Source of the DNA: Bacteroides ovatus
GTDB taxonomy: Bacteria; Bacteroidota; Bacteroidia; Bacteroidales; Bacteroidaceae
Assembly (NCBI GenBank): GCA_030844565.1
Contig: JAUUNK010000249.1
Location: 1 to 7,523, forward strand
DNA: 7,523 nucleotides
Direction of reading: 5' to 3'
Shown: positions 1-5,143 of the stretch, in pieces
How positions within the stretch are numbered: position 1 is the first letter of the stretch
Layout of the letters: each line of letters opens with the position of its first letter
Position numbers and translations under genes: made by a program
The notes under the pieces: model-generated
What the model was told of the DNA's origin: nothing
Seen by the model: only the letters and a program-made list of their open reading frames with translations
Databases searched by the model: none

Positions 1-38
1 ACGATACAAAATAGGTATTTAATCTTCATTATTTTCAT
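1..38 (-). CDS. 5' end of a cassette gene, exported or lipoprotein-like N-terminus (partial)
   Basis: Only the first 12 codons are inside the window, reading MKIMKIKYLFCI. The start ATG (36-38) lies 13 bp after the TAAT end of site S0, the same arrangement as in the complete cassettes. Two lysines, then another lysine followed by a short hydrophobic run with a cysteine, look like the beginning of a signal peptide or lipoprotein signal. The downstream sequence needed to judge this is missing. A second in-frame ATG at 27-29 is an alternative start. If real, it would be the only apparently exported product in this stretch. Confidence 0.45.
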   Translation of the reverse strand, partial: MKIMKIKYLFCI

Positions 39-51
39 TTGCTATTATCAG

Positions 52-99
52 TAATATCCGGCAGCTAATTGCCTTTTAGGGCAATTAAGGTGCATATTA
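52..99 (-). repeat. attC-like cassette site S0
   Basis: Outer boxes TAAT (52-55) and ATTA (96-99) enclose a stem. Positions 66-74 pair with 79-87 around loop TTTA (75-78), A88 is unpaired, and 61-65 pair with 89-93 with one G-G mismatch. It shares the outer stem GCAGC / GGTGC with S7 and lacks the TAATGG seen in most other copies, so S0 and S7 form a subclass. It ends the cassette of the 97-480 gene, whose stop codon (97-99) lies in the outer box. Confidence 0.8.
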
Positions 100-480
100 T
101 CGGTATCCAAAGATTTTTATAGTTAGTTTTTTGTTATCAATATCATATTCTAATTTCCCCATTTTTTCAATCAAATCGTTCATTCTTGATAATTCCTTTA
201 TTGATACAAAGGGGATAATGATATATTCTATATCTTTAGTTCTTATTGGACCAGCTATGCCATCTGCTGTGTACTTTCCATCGCCAAGATAGTCAGCAAG
301 TCGTATATGCCAATGAGTATCACATACAAGATCTTTTGCACAGACTTCACTTTCAATATACTTAATATCTGATTCTGCAATAGCTTTTAGTAACTTAGAC
401 CATTTGGCATTACTCATATAGCTACCTTTTGACATAGCTATTTTTTTAATCAGTTTATCATAATTGTCCATCTTTACCAT
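97..480 (-). CDS. DUF6678-like hypothetical cassette protein
   Basis: A 127-residue soluble protein with no signal peptide or membrane segment. The N-terminal third is helical and lysine-rich with NAKWSKLLKAI at 24-34. A His/Trp patch (THWHIR, 55-60) precedes a Gly/Asp turn (YLGDGKY, 64-70) and GPIRTKDIEYIIIP at 77-90. The KW...LL...GPI...IEYI pattern recalls DUF6678, a family of unknown function; this is recognition from memory and tentative. The ATG at 478-480 is used, and a second ATG three codons later (469-471) is equally plausible. The stop overlaps the outer box of S0. The next gene upstream ends 17 bp before this start, so the two are probably co-transcribed. By context it is a candidate immunity protein. 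Confidence 0.75.
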   Translation of the reverse strand: MVKMDNYDKLIKKIAMSKGSYMSNAKWSKLLKAIAESDIKYIESEVCAKDLVCDTHWHIRLADYLGDGKYTADGIAGPIRTKDIEYIIIPFVSIKELSRMNDLIEKMGKLEYDIDNKKLTIKIFGYR

Positions 481-497
481 AGAAATATTTCTTTGTT

Positions 498-833
498 TTA
501 ATACCGATAATGGTTCAGCGGGGAACGCTGTAAGGCGTTATCGCGCTCTGTTATCAGTTCATCTGAAAAATATATGGTTGCAACTTTCTTTGGCCCCTCG
601 TAAATATCTAAATTCTCAATAGTATTTAGTATCTCGTATGGGGCTTTATCGACTAAAAAAGAAACTTCGCAATCACTTATACATTCGTTTGGTTGTAACA
701 GATGTATTGTTATACTCCAATACGAAGATAGCTGTGCAATATAAGTTGTTGCATAGTACGTTTCTATTGTTGGATCGTTTTTTCTTCCACCTTCTTCTGT
801 ACTTAACCAATATATTTTCCCTTTTCTACTCAT
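498..833 (-). CDS. Small EF-Tu domain-3-like beta-barrel protein with a site-encoded C-terminus
   Basis: A 111-residue protein. Residues 5-19 (KGKIYWLSTEEGGRK) resemble the start of EF-Tu domain 3, where E. coli EF-Tu has a VYILSKDEGGRHTPF segment. The rest fits a short barrel: YYATTYIAQ at 26-34, VSFLVDKAPYEIL at 57-69 and LDIYEGPKKVATIYF at 75-89. Small stand-alone proteins of this type exist in bacteria without a firm function. The reading frame does not stop at the cassette site: residues 93-111 (LITERDNALQRSPLNHYRY) are translated from the whole of S1, and the stop at 498-500 lies beyond it. The natural fold therefore probably ends near residue 90. The ATG (831-833) is 16 bp from the S2-side cassette end. 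A role as immunity factor or EF-Tu decoy is speculation. Confidence 0.8.
   Translation of the reverse strand: MSRKGKIYWLSTEEGGRKNDPTIETYYATTYIAQLSSYWSITIHLLQPNECISDCEVSFLVDKAPYEILNTIENLDIYEGPKKVATIYFSDELITERDNALQRSPLNHYRY
508..553 (-). repeat. attC-like cassette site S1
   Basis: TAAT (508-511) and GTTA (550-553) are the outer boxes. Stem 524-529 pairs with 534-539 around loop GTAA (530-533), A540 is unpaired, and 517-523 pair with 541-547 with one G-G mismatch. The left flank 501-511 (ATACCGATAAT) is the exact reverse complement of 96-106 at the other end of the neighbouring cassette. The whole site is coding for the 498-833 gene. Confidence 0.85.
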
Positions 834-854
834 TGTTGATTTACATATTACTGA

Positions 855-901
855 TAATGGCTTGACAAGGAGCTGCGTTTAGCAGCTATCTTGGCTCGTT
901 A
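855..901 (-). repeat. attC-like cassette site S2
   Basis: TAAT (855-858) and GTTA (898-901) are the outer boxes. AGCTGC (871-876) pairs with GCAGCT (882-887) around loop GTTTA, A888 is unpaired, and CAAGG (866-870) pairs with TCTTG (889-893). Flank 850-857 is complementary to 551-558, the other end of the 498-833 cassette. The stop codon of the 886-1542 gene (886-888) lies in the stem and includes the unpaired base. Confidence 0.85.
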
Positions 902-1542
902 ACAAGCTGTATTCCTGTCGATAATAAACATTTAATTAGTTCTAATAAATCCGGTTGTAAGTAGATGTGCCAATCAAATGATACATTAATACCAGCATCT
1001 TCATCATCCCATAAGTTTTTACCTTCTGTTTGGATATGGATTGTATCTCCGTCAAGACTGCATCGTTTCAATTTATACCGTTTAGACGGTTTCGGATGTA
1101 CTAATGTAAAATGATTACCATATTTATTGCTATATATAACATTCAGCCATTTACTTTCATCTGCATTTTGAATAGAGAAATAGAACGAATTATCAAATTC
1201 ATCATGCCGTATTTCAACTTTATCATTTAAATCATCTAAAACATAGTTATTGATAACATCTACTTTTTTTATAAACTCAGCAATGGCTTTAGTCATTTTA
1301 TGGGATTGAATATCAAGTTTTGAGTGATATGTTTTCACTCGCTTCTGGTAGTCAAATTCTAAATACTTGTCACTAACTACGATATTTTGCATTAATACAA
1401 GCGTAGCGTCACTATAAGGTGAAGTATTATAGTAGAACTTGCCTTTAAAAAATCGAATGCCATCATTCATAATAATCTCTATTCCTGTAGCATGGCTTAC
1501 GTCTAATTTGAACTCAACTAATTCTATCTTTTTTGCTCTCAT
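886..1542 (-). CDS. Orphan cassette protein, candidate immunity protein
   Basis: A 218-residue protein that I cannot place in a family. It appears soluble, with no signal peptide or membrane helix. Predicted strand-rich segments at 8-35 and 44-65 are followed by a helical stretch at 74-106 and more strands at 107-193, including SKWLNVIYSN at 130-139 and the acidic turn NLWDDEDAG at 176-184. WHIYLQPDLLELIKCLL at 191-207 looks like a closing helix. The last residues (VNEPR) are encoded by site S2. The ATG (1540-1542) has an unusually good purine-rich ribosome-binding sequence four bases upstream and the longest leader of the array, about 40 bp. The function as immunity protein rests on context alone. 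Confidence 0.8.
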   Translation of the reverse strand: MRAKKIELVEFKLDVSHATGIEIIMNDGIRFFKGKFYYNTSPYSDATLVLMQNIVVSDKYLEFDYQKRVKTYHSKLDIQSHKMTKAIAEFIKKVDVINNYVLDDLNDKVEIRHDEFDNSFYFSIQNADESKWLNVIYSNKYGNHFTLVHPKPSKRYKLKRCSLDGDTIHIQTEGKNLWDDEDAGINVSFDWHIYLQPDLLELIKCLLSTGIQLVNEPR

Positions 1543-1546
1543 ATTT

Positions 1547-1556
1547 CCTTCCTTTT
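1547..1556 (-). promoter_or_regulatory. Shine-Dalgarno-like purine tract before the 886-1542 gene
   Basis: On the minus strand AAAAGGAAGG ends four bases before the ATG at 1542-1540. Most other genes here have plain A-rich leaders, as is usual in Bacteroidota, so this one stands out and supports the chosen start. Confidence 0.4.
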
Positions 1557-1587
1557 ATCGACAAACACACTTCTTTACTCTGCTTGC

Positions 1588-1633
1588 TAATGGTTTAGCG
1601 GGGAACGGCGTTAGTCGTTATCCCGGTTTGTTA
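1588..1633 (-). repeat. attC-like cassette site S3
   Basis: TAAT (1588-1591) and GTTA (1630-1633) are the outer boxes. The stem is nearly perfect: 1604-1609 pairs with 1614-1619 around loop GTTA (1610-1613), A1620 is unpaired, and 1599-1603 pairs with 1621-1625. Flank 1582-1590 matches the complement of 899-907 at 8 of 9 positions, the only imperfect cassette end in the window. The stop of the 1618-2748 gene covers 1618-1620 and so includes the unpaired A. Confidence 0.9.
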
Positions 1634-2748
1634 GAAACTAAATTACTTTTCCTTTTCAGTATATCCGATAACCAATTAGGAATAAACTTTTTCGCTCGTG
1701 GGTATTTATTAAAATCCTCACTAAAATCACTATCAAAGAACTTTTGCAGAACTTTATCTCTCGTATCATAATCAAATCTTATATTCATTTTACTATCCAT
1801 ACCTATTGTTATTTTACATAGATAAAAAGCTCCCTCTTGCGGGCATAAAGAGTACATTACATCTTTGAGCATTTTTATTCTTTTGGAAAGGAAGATTGTA
1901 ACATTGACATCAAGGTCATAATTGACAAGTTTGTTTCCTTTATAATAGCAAACTTTAGTATAAGATGTAGTTCCGACACGATAAAAATAAAAATCACTTT
2001 TATTCCACAGGGTAATATTCATTATCTTTACTAAGATTTCTTTGATTTTATCCATGTGGATACAACACTCTGCATCATCTTTCCAAAGACTTAGTTGTGT
2101 GCGGTGTTCCTTACTATTTTCCAGAAAGTGTTTGGCAGATGATGATATTGACTTATTTGTAGGATATAATAGTCTATCATCAGAATAAGCAGTTTCGATG
2201 CAATCAGTTAGATACCAATTCCAAAACTCTTTATTGCGCTCGTGATTGATTTTATCTAAAGCGACAGCACCACCGTTATAAGCTAAACTTGCAAGAAAAG
2301 CAGTGTCCCATTCGTCAGGGTTCTGCAATGCTTCTTCATCTGATATGTTTTCAGTGATACACTTGCCTGCAATGGTATCATAGGCAGCCTGAACAGCCAC
2401 CATGCCTGCAAATATTGCTGTCATATTATCCTCATTACTATAATCCTGAACAAACACATCTAAATGTTCGGCATTACTCAATAAATCTTTTTCACTCATT
2501 TGTCTCAATAGAAATTTCTCCGATTGTTTTATCAATCCGATTATTTCAGTATCGTTCATGAAAAAGTCATTCCATATCGGATATACTTTCAATGCACATA
2601 AAATACTTATTCTTCCAATGATACATGGTTCATTGATAGTTTGTAGTATCTTGCGTCTTGTTGGCAAGGACAAATGTCCGTTACTTGAATGGTTAACTTC
2701 ATCCAAGCCCTTTCTTATCAATAACTTTATGGTTTCGCTGTATTTCAT
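1618..2748 (-). CDS. Imm5-like immunity protein with a second C-terminal domain
   Basis: A 376-residue, largely helical protein, the longest in the array. Residues about 85-190 carry a pattern I associate with immunity family Imm5: an Ala-rich helix (AGMVAVQAAYDTIAGK, 114-129), then PDEWDTAFLASLAYNGGA (144-161) and ERNKEFWNWYLTDCIETAY (170-188). From about 230 to 361 a separate alpha/beta module follows, ending in IRFDYDTRDKV (323-333) and KYPRAKKFIPNWL (348-360). That ending recalls YezG/DUF600-type immunity proteins, but only loosely. The frame opens with GTG (2752-2754); the ATG two codons later (2746-2748) is preferred. The last residues (SNKPG) come from site S3. It probably acts in the cytoplasm by binding and blocking a toxin domain; the fusion may cover two toxins. 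Confidence 0.8.
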   Translation of the reverse strand: MKYSETIKLLIRKGLDEVNHSSNGHLSLPTRRKILQTINEPCIIGRISILCALKVYPIWNDFFMNDTEIIGLIKQSEKFLLRQMSEKDLLSNAEHLDVFVQDYSNEDNMTAIFAGMVAVQAAYDTIAGKCITENISDEEALQNPDEWDTAFLASLAYNGGAVALDKINHERNKEFWNWYLTDCIETAYSDDRLLYPTNKSISSSAKHFLENSKEHRTQLSLWKDDAECCIHMDKIKEILVKIMNITLWNKSDFYFYRVGTTSYTKVCYYKGNKLVNYDLDVNVTIFLSKRIKMLKDVMYSLCPQEGAFYLCKITIGMDSKMNIRFDYDTRDKVLQKFFDSDFSEDFNKYPRAKKFIPNWLSDILKRKSNLVSNKPG

Positions 2749-2764
2749 GCGCACTAATTGTTTC

Positions 2765-2811
2765 TAATGGCTTGGAAAGGAACACCGTTTAGGAGTTATC
2801 TTTCTTTGTTA
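2765..2811 (-). repeat. attC-like cassette site S4
   Basis: TAAT (2765-2768) and GTTA (2808-2811) are the outer boxes. AAC-A-CC (2781-2786) pairs with GG-A-GTT (2792-2797) with one A-A mismatch around loop GTTTA, A2798 is unpaired, and 2775-2780 pairs with 2799-2804. Flank 2760-2767 (GTTTCTAA) is the exact complement of 1631-1638. The stop of the 2789-3469 gene is in the loop. Confidence 0.85.
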
Positions 2812-3469
2812 TAAGCTTATTTTTTACCTCAAATATATCTTTCACCACTTTAGAATCATTGCTATTAAATGAATAAATGCTACAATGTTCATCGAAAACC
2901 TGTAATATTTCCGTATCTGTTAGTCCTAAGTTATACATTATACCTATAGGAAGAAACCAAGCATCGGGAGCTTGTTCTCCTTCTATTTCTACTGTTGGTA
3001 TATTAAATTCTGCATTTTTTTCACAAGGCAATATACTGCCTCTATCTTCTTCATAAATATCTCCGACATCATCAAACTCTACGCAGTAGAAACGTTCTTC
3101 TTTTCCATTTTCATAATAAGCATAAGCGGAATAATCAGACCATAAATCTATTGAAAAGTAGTAAGCATAACTATTTATAGAAAGCCTTTCACACAATGAT
3201 TGATAGATATATTGTAAGCCAGTTCCCTCAATGATATAGTGCCCGTTTATTAACGAAGTAACAAGTATTTTATCAATGTTGTTAAGTCTTGCTTTATAGT
3301 AATCATTCACTCCTTTATATTCTGTTATATAAATAATAGGATTGTTTGCCCATTTCTCGTTATGCGAGATAGCAGTCAAACTTAATATATCTACTATACC
3401 GTTTCTGACGGATGCGGGAATTACTATCCAATCAGCACAACTAAAGTGGTCTTGTATCTGTTCGTTCAT
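2789..3469 (-). CDS. Orphan cassette protein, candidate immunity protein
   Basis: A 226-residue acidic protein with no recognised family, signal peptide or membrane segment. The N-terminal half alternates short strands and helices (DWIVIPASVRNGIVDIL at 13-29, NPIIYITEY at 43-51, GLQYIYQSLCERL at 84-96). The centre is rich in aromatic residues (YAYYFSIDLWSDYSAYAYYE, 101-120), followed by RFYCVEFDDVGDIYEEDRG at 126-144. The aromatic and acidic surface resembles many toxin-binding immunity proteins, but that is only a compositional impression. The final residues ITKKDNS are translated from site S4, and the stop lies in its hairpin loop. The ATG at 3467-3469 stands 9 bp from the cassette end, leaving no room for its own promoter. 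Confidence 0.8.
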   Translation of the reverse strand: MNEQIQDHFSCADWIVIPASVRNGIVDILSLTAISHNEKWANNPIIYITEYKGVNDYYKARLNNIDKILVTSLINGHYIIEGTGLQYIYQSLCERLSINSYAYYFSIDLWSDYSAYAYYENGKEERFYCVEFDDVGDIYEEDRGSILPCEKNAEFNIPTVEIEGEQAPDAWFLPIGIMYNLGLTDTEILQVFDEHCSIYSFNSNDSKVVKDIFEVKNKLITKKDNS

Positions 3470-3483
3470 TTTTCTTTTGCTTA

Positions 3484-3528
3484 TAATGGTTTAGCAGGGA
3501 ACGGCTTGCCCGTTATCCTGCTTCGTTA
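3484..3528 (-). repeat. attC-like cassette site S5
   Basis: TAAT (3484-3487) and GTTA (3525-3528) are the outer boxes. AACGG (3500-3504) pairs with CCGTT (3510-3514) around loop CTTGC, A3515 is unpaired, and AGCAGGG (3493-3499) pairs with TCCTGCT (3516-3522), with only a G-T wobble next to the bulge. Flank 3479-3486 (GCTTATAA) is the exact complement of 2809-2816. Confidence 0.9.
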
Positions 3529-3536
3529 ATGGTGAA

Positions 3537-3914
3537 TTATATTTTTCCTTGTCGGTATAATGCTTCTATGAAAAAGCCAACCAAGGTTACTACTATATAT
3601 ATTGTAAGTACCCATGCTCCGACTTTACGTTGCACCTTGTTTTCATTGTCATATCTGGCTATCACCTTTTTATATCTTTTTTTGAAGAGAAACCGACTAC
3701 CCAACAATACTATTAAACTACCTTCAAGAATATAAAATTGAATATCGGACAAGCATGTCTCGGCAATACCATATTGGATGAATATTCCCCATACAGTTAA
3801 GGCATTGATGCTCAACATGACCGAAAACAGAAGCATTGCCATAAATACGGCTCCTTCTGCTAAAGAAGAATGAAGCCATAATCTATAAAACCTATAATAT
3901 AAATAGTCTATCAT
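3537..3914 (-). CDS. Small three-helix inner-membrane protein, candidate immunity protein
   Basis: A 125-residue membrane protein. Hydrophobic segments lie at about 20-43 (AEGAVFMAMLLFSVMLSIN), 58-77 (IQFYILEGSLIVLLGSRFLF) and 98-118 (VGAWVLTIYIVVTLVGFFIEA). A strongly basic loop (KKRYKKVIARYDNENKVQRK, 78-97) should face the cytoplasm by the positive-inside rule. The reading frame begins with TTG (3918-3920), but the ATG two codons later (3912-3914) is the better start and lies 8 bp from the cassette end. No family is recognised. Multi-pass proteins in immunity arrays are often thought to counter pore-forming or membrane-acting effectors, which is a reasonable but untested guess here. The stop falls 8 bp before site S5, so the tail is not site-encoded. 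Confidence 0.8.
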   Translation of the reverse strand: MIDYLYYRFYRLWLHSSLAEGAVFMAMLLFSVMLSINALTVWGIFIQYGIAETCLSDIQFYILEGSLIVLLGSRFLFKKRYKKVIARYDNENKVQRKVGAWVLTIYIVVTLVGFFIEALYRQGKI

Positions 3915-3927
3915 ATTCAATTACCAT

Positions 3928-3975
3928 TAATGGCTTGGTGAGAAACAGCGTTTAGCTGTTAGCTCTACCTTGTTA
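3928..3975 (-). repeat. attC-like cassette site S6
   Basis: TAAT (3928-3931) and GTTA (3972-3975) are the outer boxes. AACAGC (3944-3949) pairs with GCTGTT (3955-3960) around loop GTTTA, A3961 is unpaired, and GGTGAG (3937-3942) pairs with CTC-T-ACC (3963-3969) with a second bulge at T3966. Flank 3923-3930 (ACCATTAA) is the exact complement of 3526-3533. The stem is almost the same as that of S13. Confidence 0.85.
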
Positions 3976-4500
3976 AATGTTTTGTTCTATTATTTGATTA
4001 AACAACATTGCAGAATCTTCACTTAATCTGCGAATATGCCCCTGAAAACTCAATGATAATTTAGGCTTCAAAGGCAGTTCTTCTCCTTTCTTTATTCCTA
4101 ATTTTATCAATGTGAGTTTATCTGATGGTACTAAACGGTCTTTGATTATGGTTCCGTTTATTCCAATAGCTACCTTATCCGCACAAGTACGCGGTATTTT
4201 ATGTGTAATAGTATCTTGGTGCTGATAAGTATAACTATCCCACAAACTATTTGTTTGAATACCTAGGGATTGTATGTACTCATCCGCATTTATAATCTTC
4301 TCAACTATCATTCTTCCCATAATATACAAATTACCACTTTCAACTCTAACAGGAAAGATTACATCACCCACTTTTACTCTATTTAATGACGGTTGAGAAG
4401 AATGTGGACCGCCATAAATGGCAGATAAAATACTATCCTTATCATTTTTCAGTATTTGTTTAGTCCAATCGTTAGACCATAAAGTTGTATAAAATTCCAT
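3973..4500 (-). CDS. PUA/EVE-like hypothetical cassette protein
   Basis: A 175-residue soluble protein. The segment VKVGDVIFPVRVESGNLYIMGRMIV at 42-66 is a strand-rich block of the kind seen in PUA-like folds (EVE/ASCH), where a G-D-I/V-[IV]-[FY]-P motif is followed by a strand pair ending in a small-residue turn. A Trp-containing N-terminus (LWSNDWTKQIL, 7-17), a second Trp (W87) and a long basic C-terminal part (GHIRRLSEDSAMLFNQII, 154-171) complete it. Fold membership is tentative. PUA-like domains bind modified nucleobases or RNA, so a nucleic-acid-linked role is possible, but immunity by context is equally open. The ATG (4498-4500) is 25 bp from the cassette end. The TAA stop (3973-3975) lies in the outer box of S6. 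Confidence 0.78.
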   Translation of the reverse strand: MEFYTTLWSNDWTKQILKNDKDSILSAIYGGPHSSQPSLNRVKVGDVIFPVRVESGNLYIMGRMIVEKIINADEYIQSLGIQTNSLWDSYTYQHQDTITHKIPRTCADKVAIGINGTIIKDRLVPSDKLTLIKLGIKKGEELPLKPKLSLSFQGHIRRLSEDSAMLFNQIIEQNI

Positions 4501-4530
4501 GTCTATATTATTTAATCAAGTATTTACATT

Positions 4531-4576
4531 TAATGTTATGCAGCTTGCCGCCGTTAGGCGGAACAGGTGCTTATTA
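4531..4576 (-). repeat. attC-like cassette site S7 (variant subclass)
   Basis: TAAT (4531-4534) and ATTA (4573-4576) are the outer boxes. CCGCC (4548-4552) pairs with GGCGG (4557-4561) around loop GTTA. The outer stem GCAGC (4540-4544) pairs with GGTGC (4566-4570), and the region between is irregular (TTG against AACA). It shares the outer stem and the ATTA box with S0 and lacks TAATGG. Flank 4526-4533 (ACATTTAA) is the exact complement of 3973-3980. Confidence 0.75.
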
Positions 4577-4580
4577 TAAG

Positions 4581-5048
4581 CTAAAATTCGTATTCAATCT
4601 TGTAATCTTCATATACATTGAATACTGTTTCACAATCTGATAAAATATTTTCAAGCAAAGGTTTGACCTCACTATTCCAATCCAATTTACCCAAACCTGC
4701 ACCTATTTTCGGGAGTGACACGGTTTTAATACCTCTACTTACACATATTTTTTTCAAGCGTTTCAAACCTTTATTCAGATATGTAAGCTCCGCATGGTAC
4801 ATATCGGGTTGTGTAGCAATGTAGATTATACCCGGAGAGAAACCTTTGATTTCTCCTATAAACACATCGCCAGCTTGAAACTTGATGCTTCGTGTGTGCT
4901 TCTTAAAGAGTTTTTGGATTTCAGGGAATTGACTGGACAGCTTAAAGGCAAGCCCAGTTCCTAATCCTTCTTGTGAGCCAACAGCCACACCTTGTGCTAT
5001 ATACTCATCTTTACTCTGCAATATATCTCCCGAAATGTATCTTATCAT
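4581..5048 (-). CDS. Macro domain protein, putative ADP-ribose-binding or ADP-ribosylhydrolase immunity factor
   Basis: A 155-residue stand-alone macro domain, close to the usual domain length. Motifs in order: MIRYISGDIL at 1-10 with the conserved GDI, AQGVAVGSQEGLGTGLAFKL at 18-37 (glycine-rich ligand loop), FQAGDVFIG at 57-65, IIYIATQ at 74-80, and VSLPKIGAGLGKLDW at 110-124, the second phosphate-binding loop as in Poa1p and ALC1/TARG1-type macro domains. In TARG1 the equivalent loop has a catalytic Asp (GCGLD); here that position is Gly. A longer frame to 5093 exists, but its extra ATG lies in the hairpin arm of S8, so the internal ATG (5046-5048) is preferred. In this setting it could reverse ADP-ribosylation by an incoming toxin; that is inference. 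The fold assignment is firm. Confidence 0.88.
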   Translation of the reverse strand: MIRYISGDILQSKDEYIAQGVAVGSQEGLGTGLAFKLSSQFPEIQKLFKKHTRSIKFQAGDVFIGEIKGFSPGIIYIATQPDMYHAELTYLNKGLKRLKKICVSRGIKTVSLPKIGAGLGKLDWNSEVKPLLENILSDCETVFNVYEDYKIEYEF

Positions 5049-5073
5049 ATTGTTTCCGTTTTTCTGTTGCTTA

Positions 5074-5118
5074 TAATGGTTAGAAAGGAGCATCGTCAGA
5101 TGCTATCTTTCGTTGTTA
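5074..5118 (-). repeat. attC-like cassette site S8
   Basis: TAAT (5074-5077) and GTTA (5115-5118) are the outer boxes. AGCATC (5089-5094) pairs with GATGCT (5099-5104) around loop GTCA, A5105 is unpaired, and GAAAGG (5083-5088) pairs with TCTTTC (5106-5111) with one G-T wobble. Flank 5069-5077 (GCTTATAAT) is the exact complement of 4573-4581. It is one of the cleanest copies. Confidence 0.9.
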
Positions 5119-5143
5119 GTAATAGTTCTTATATTCTGCAATA

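Noticed and set aside
96..511. Insertion-sequence terminal inverted repeats around single genes
   Set aside because: The ends differ from cassette to cassette and no transposase is encoded; IS ends would be constant.
638..865. Plus-strand open frame (75 aa), and similar plus-strand frames at 1439-1771, 2558-2767, 3529-3735, 4618-4824, 4992-5258, 5370-5564, 6315-6572 and 6773-6961
   Set aside because: All lie opposite well-supported minus-strand genes or across the hairpin sites, have low-complexity Leu/Phe/Ser-rich products, and do not fit the cassette boundaries.
2749..2754. GTG start at 2754, and likewise TTG starts at 3920 and 5584
   Set aside because: In each case an ATG lies two codons downstream with an A/T-rich leader, which is the commoner start in this array.
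5049..5093. Longer N-terminus for the macro protein (start at 5093)
   Set aside because: The extra ATG lies inside the hairpin arm of S8, and the macro fold begins at the internal MIRYISGD; the added residues would be encoded by the site and spacer.
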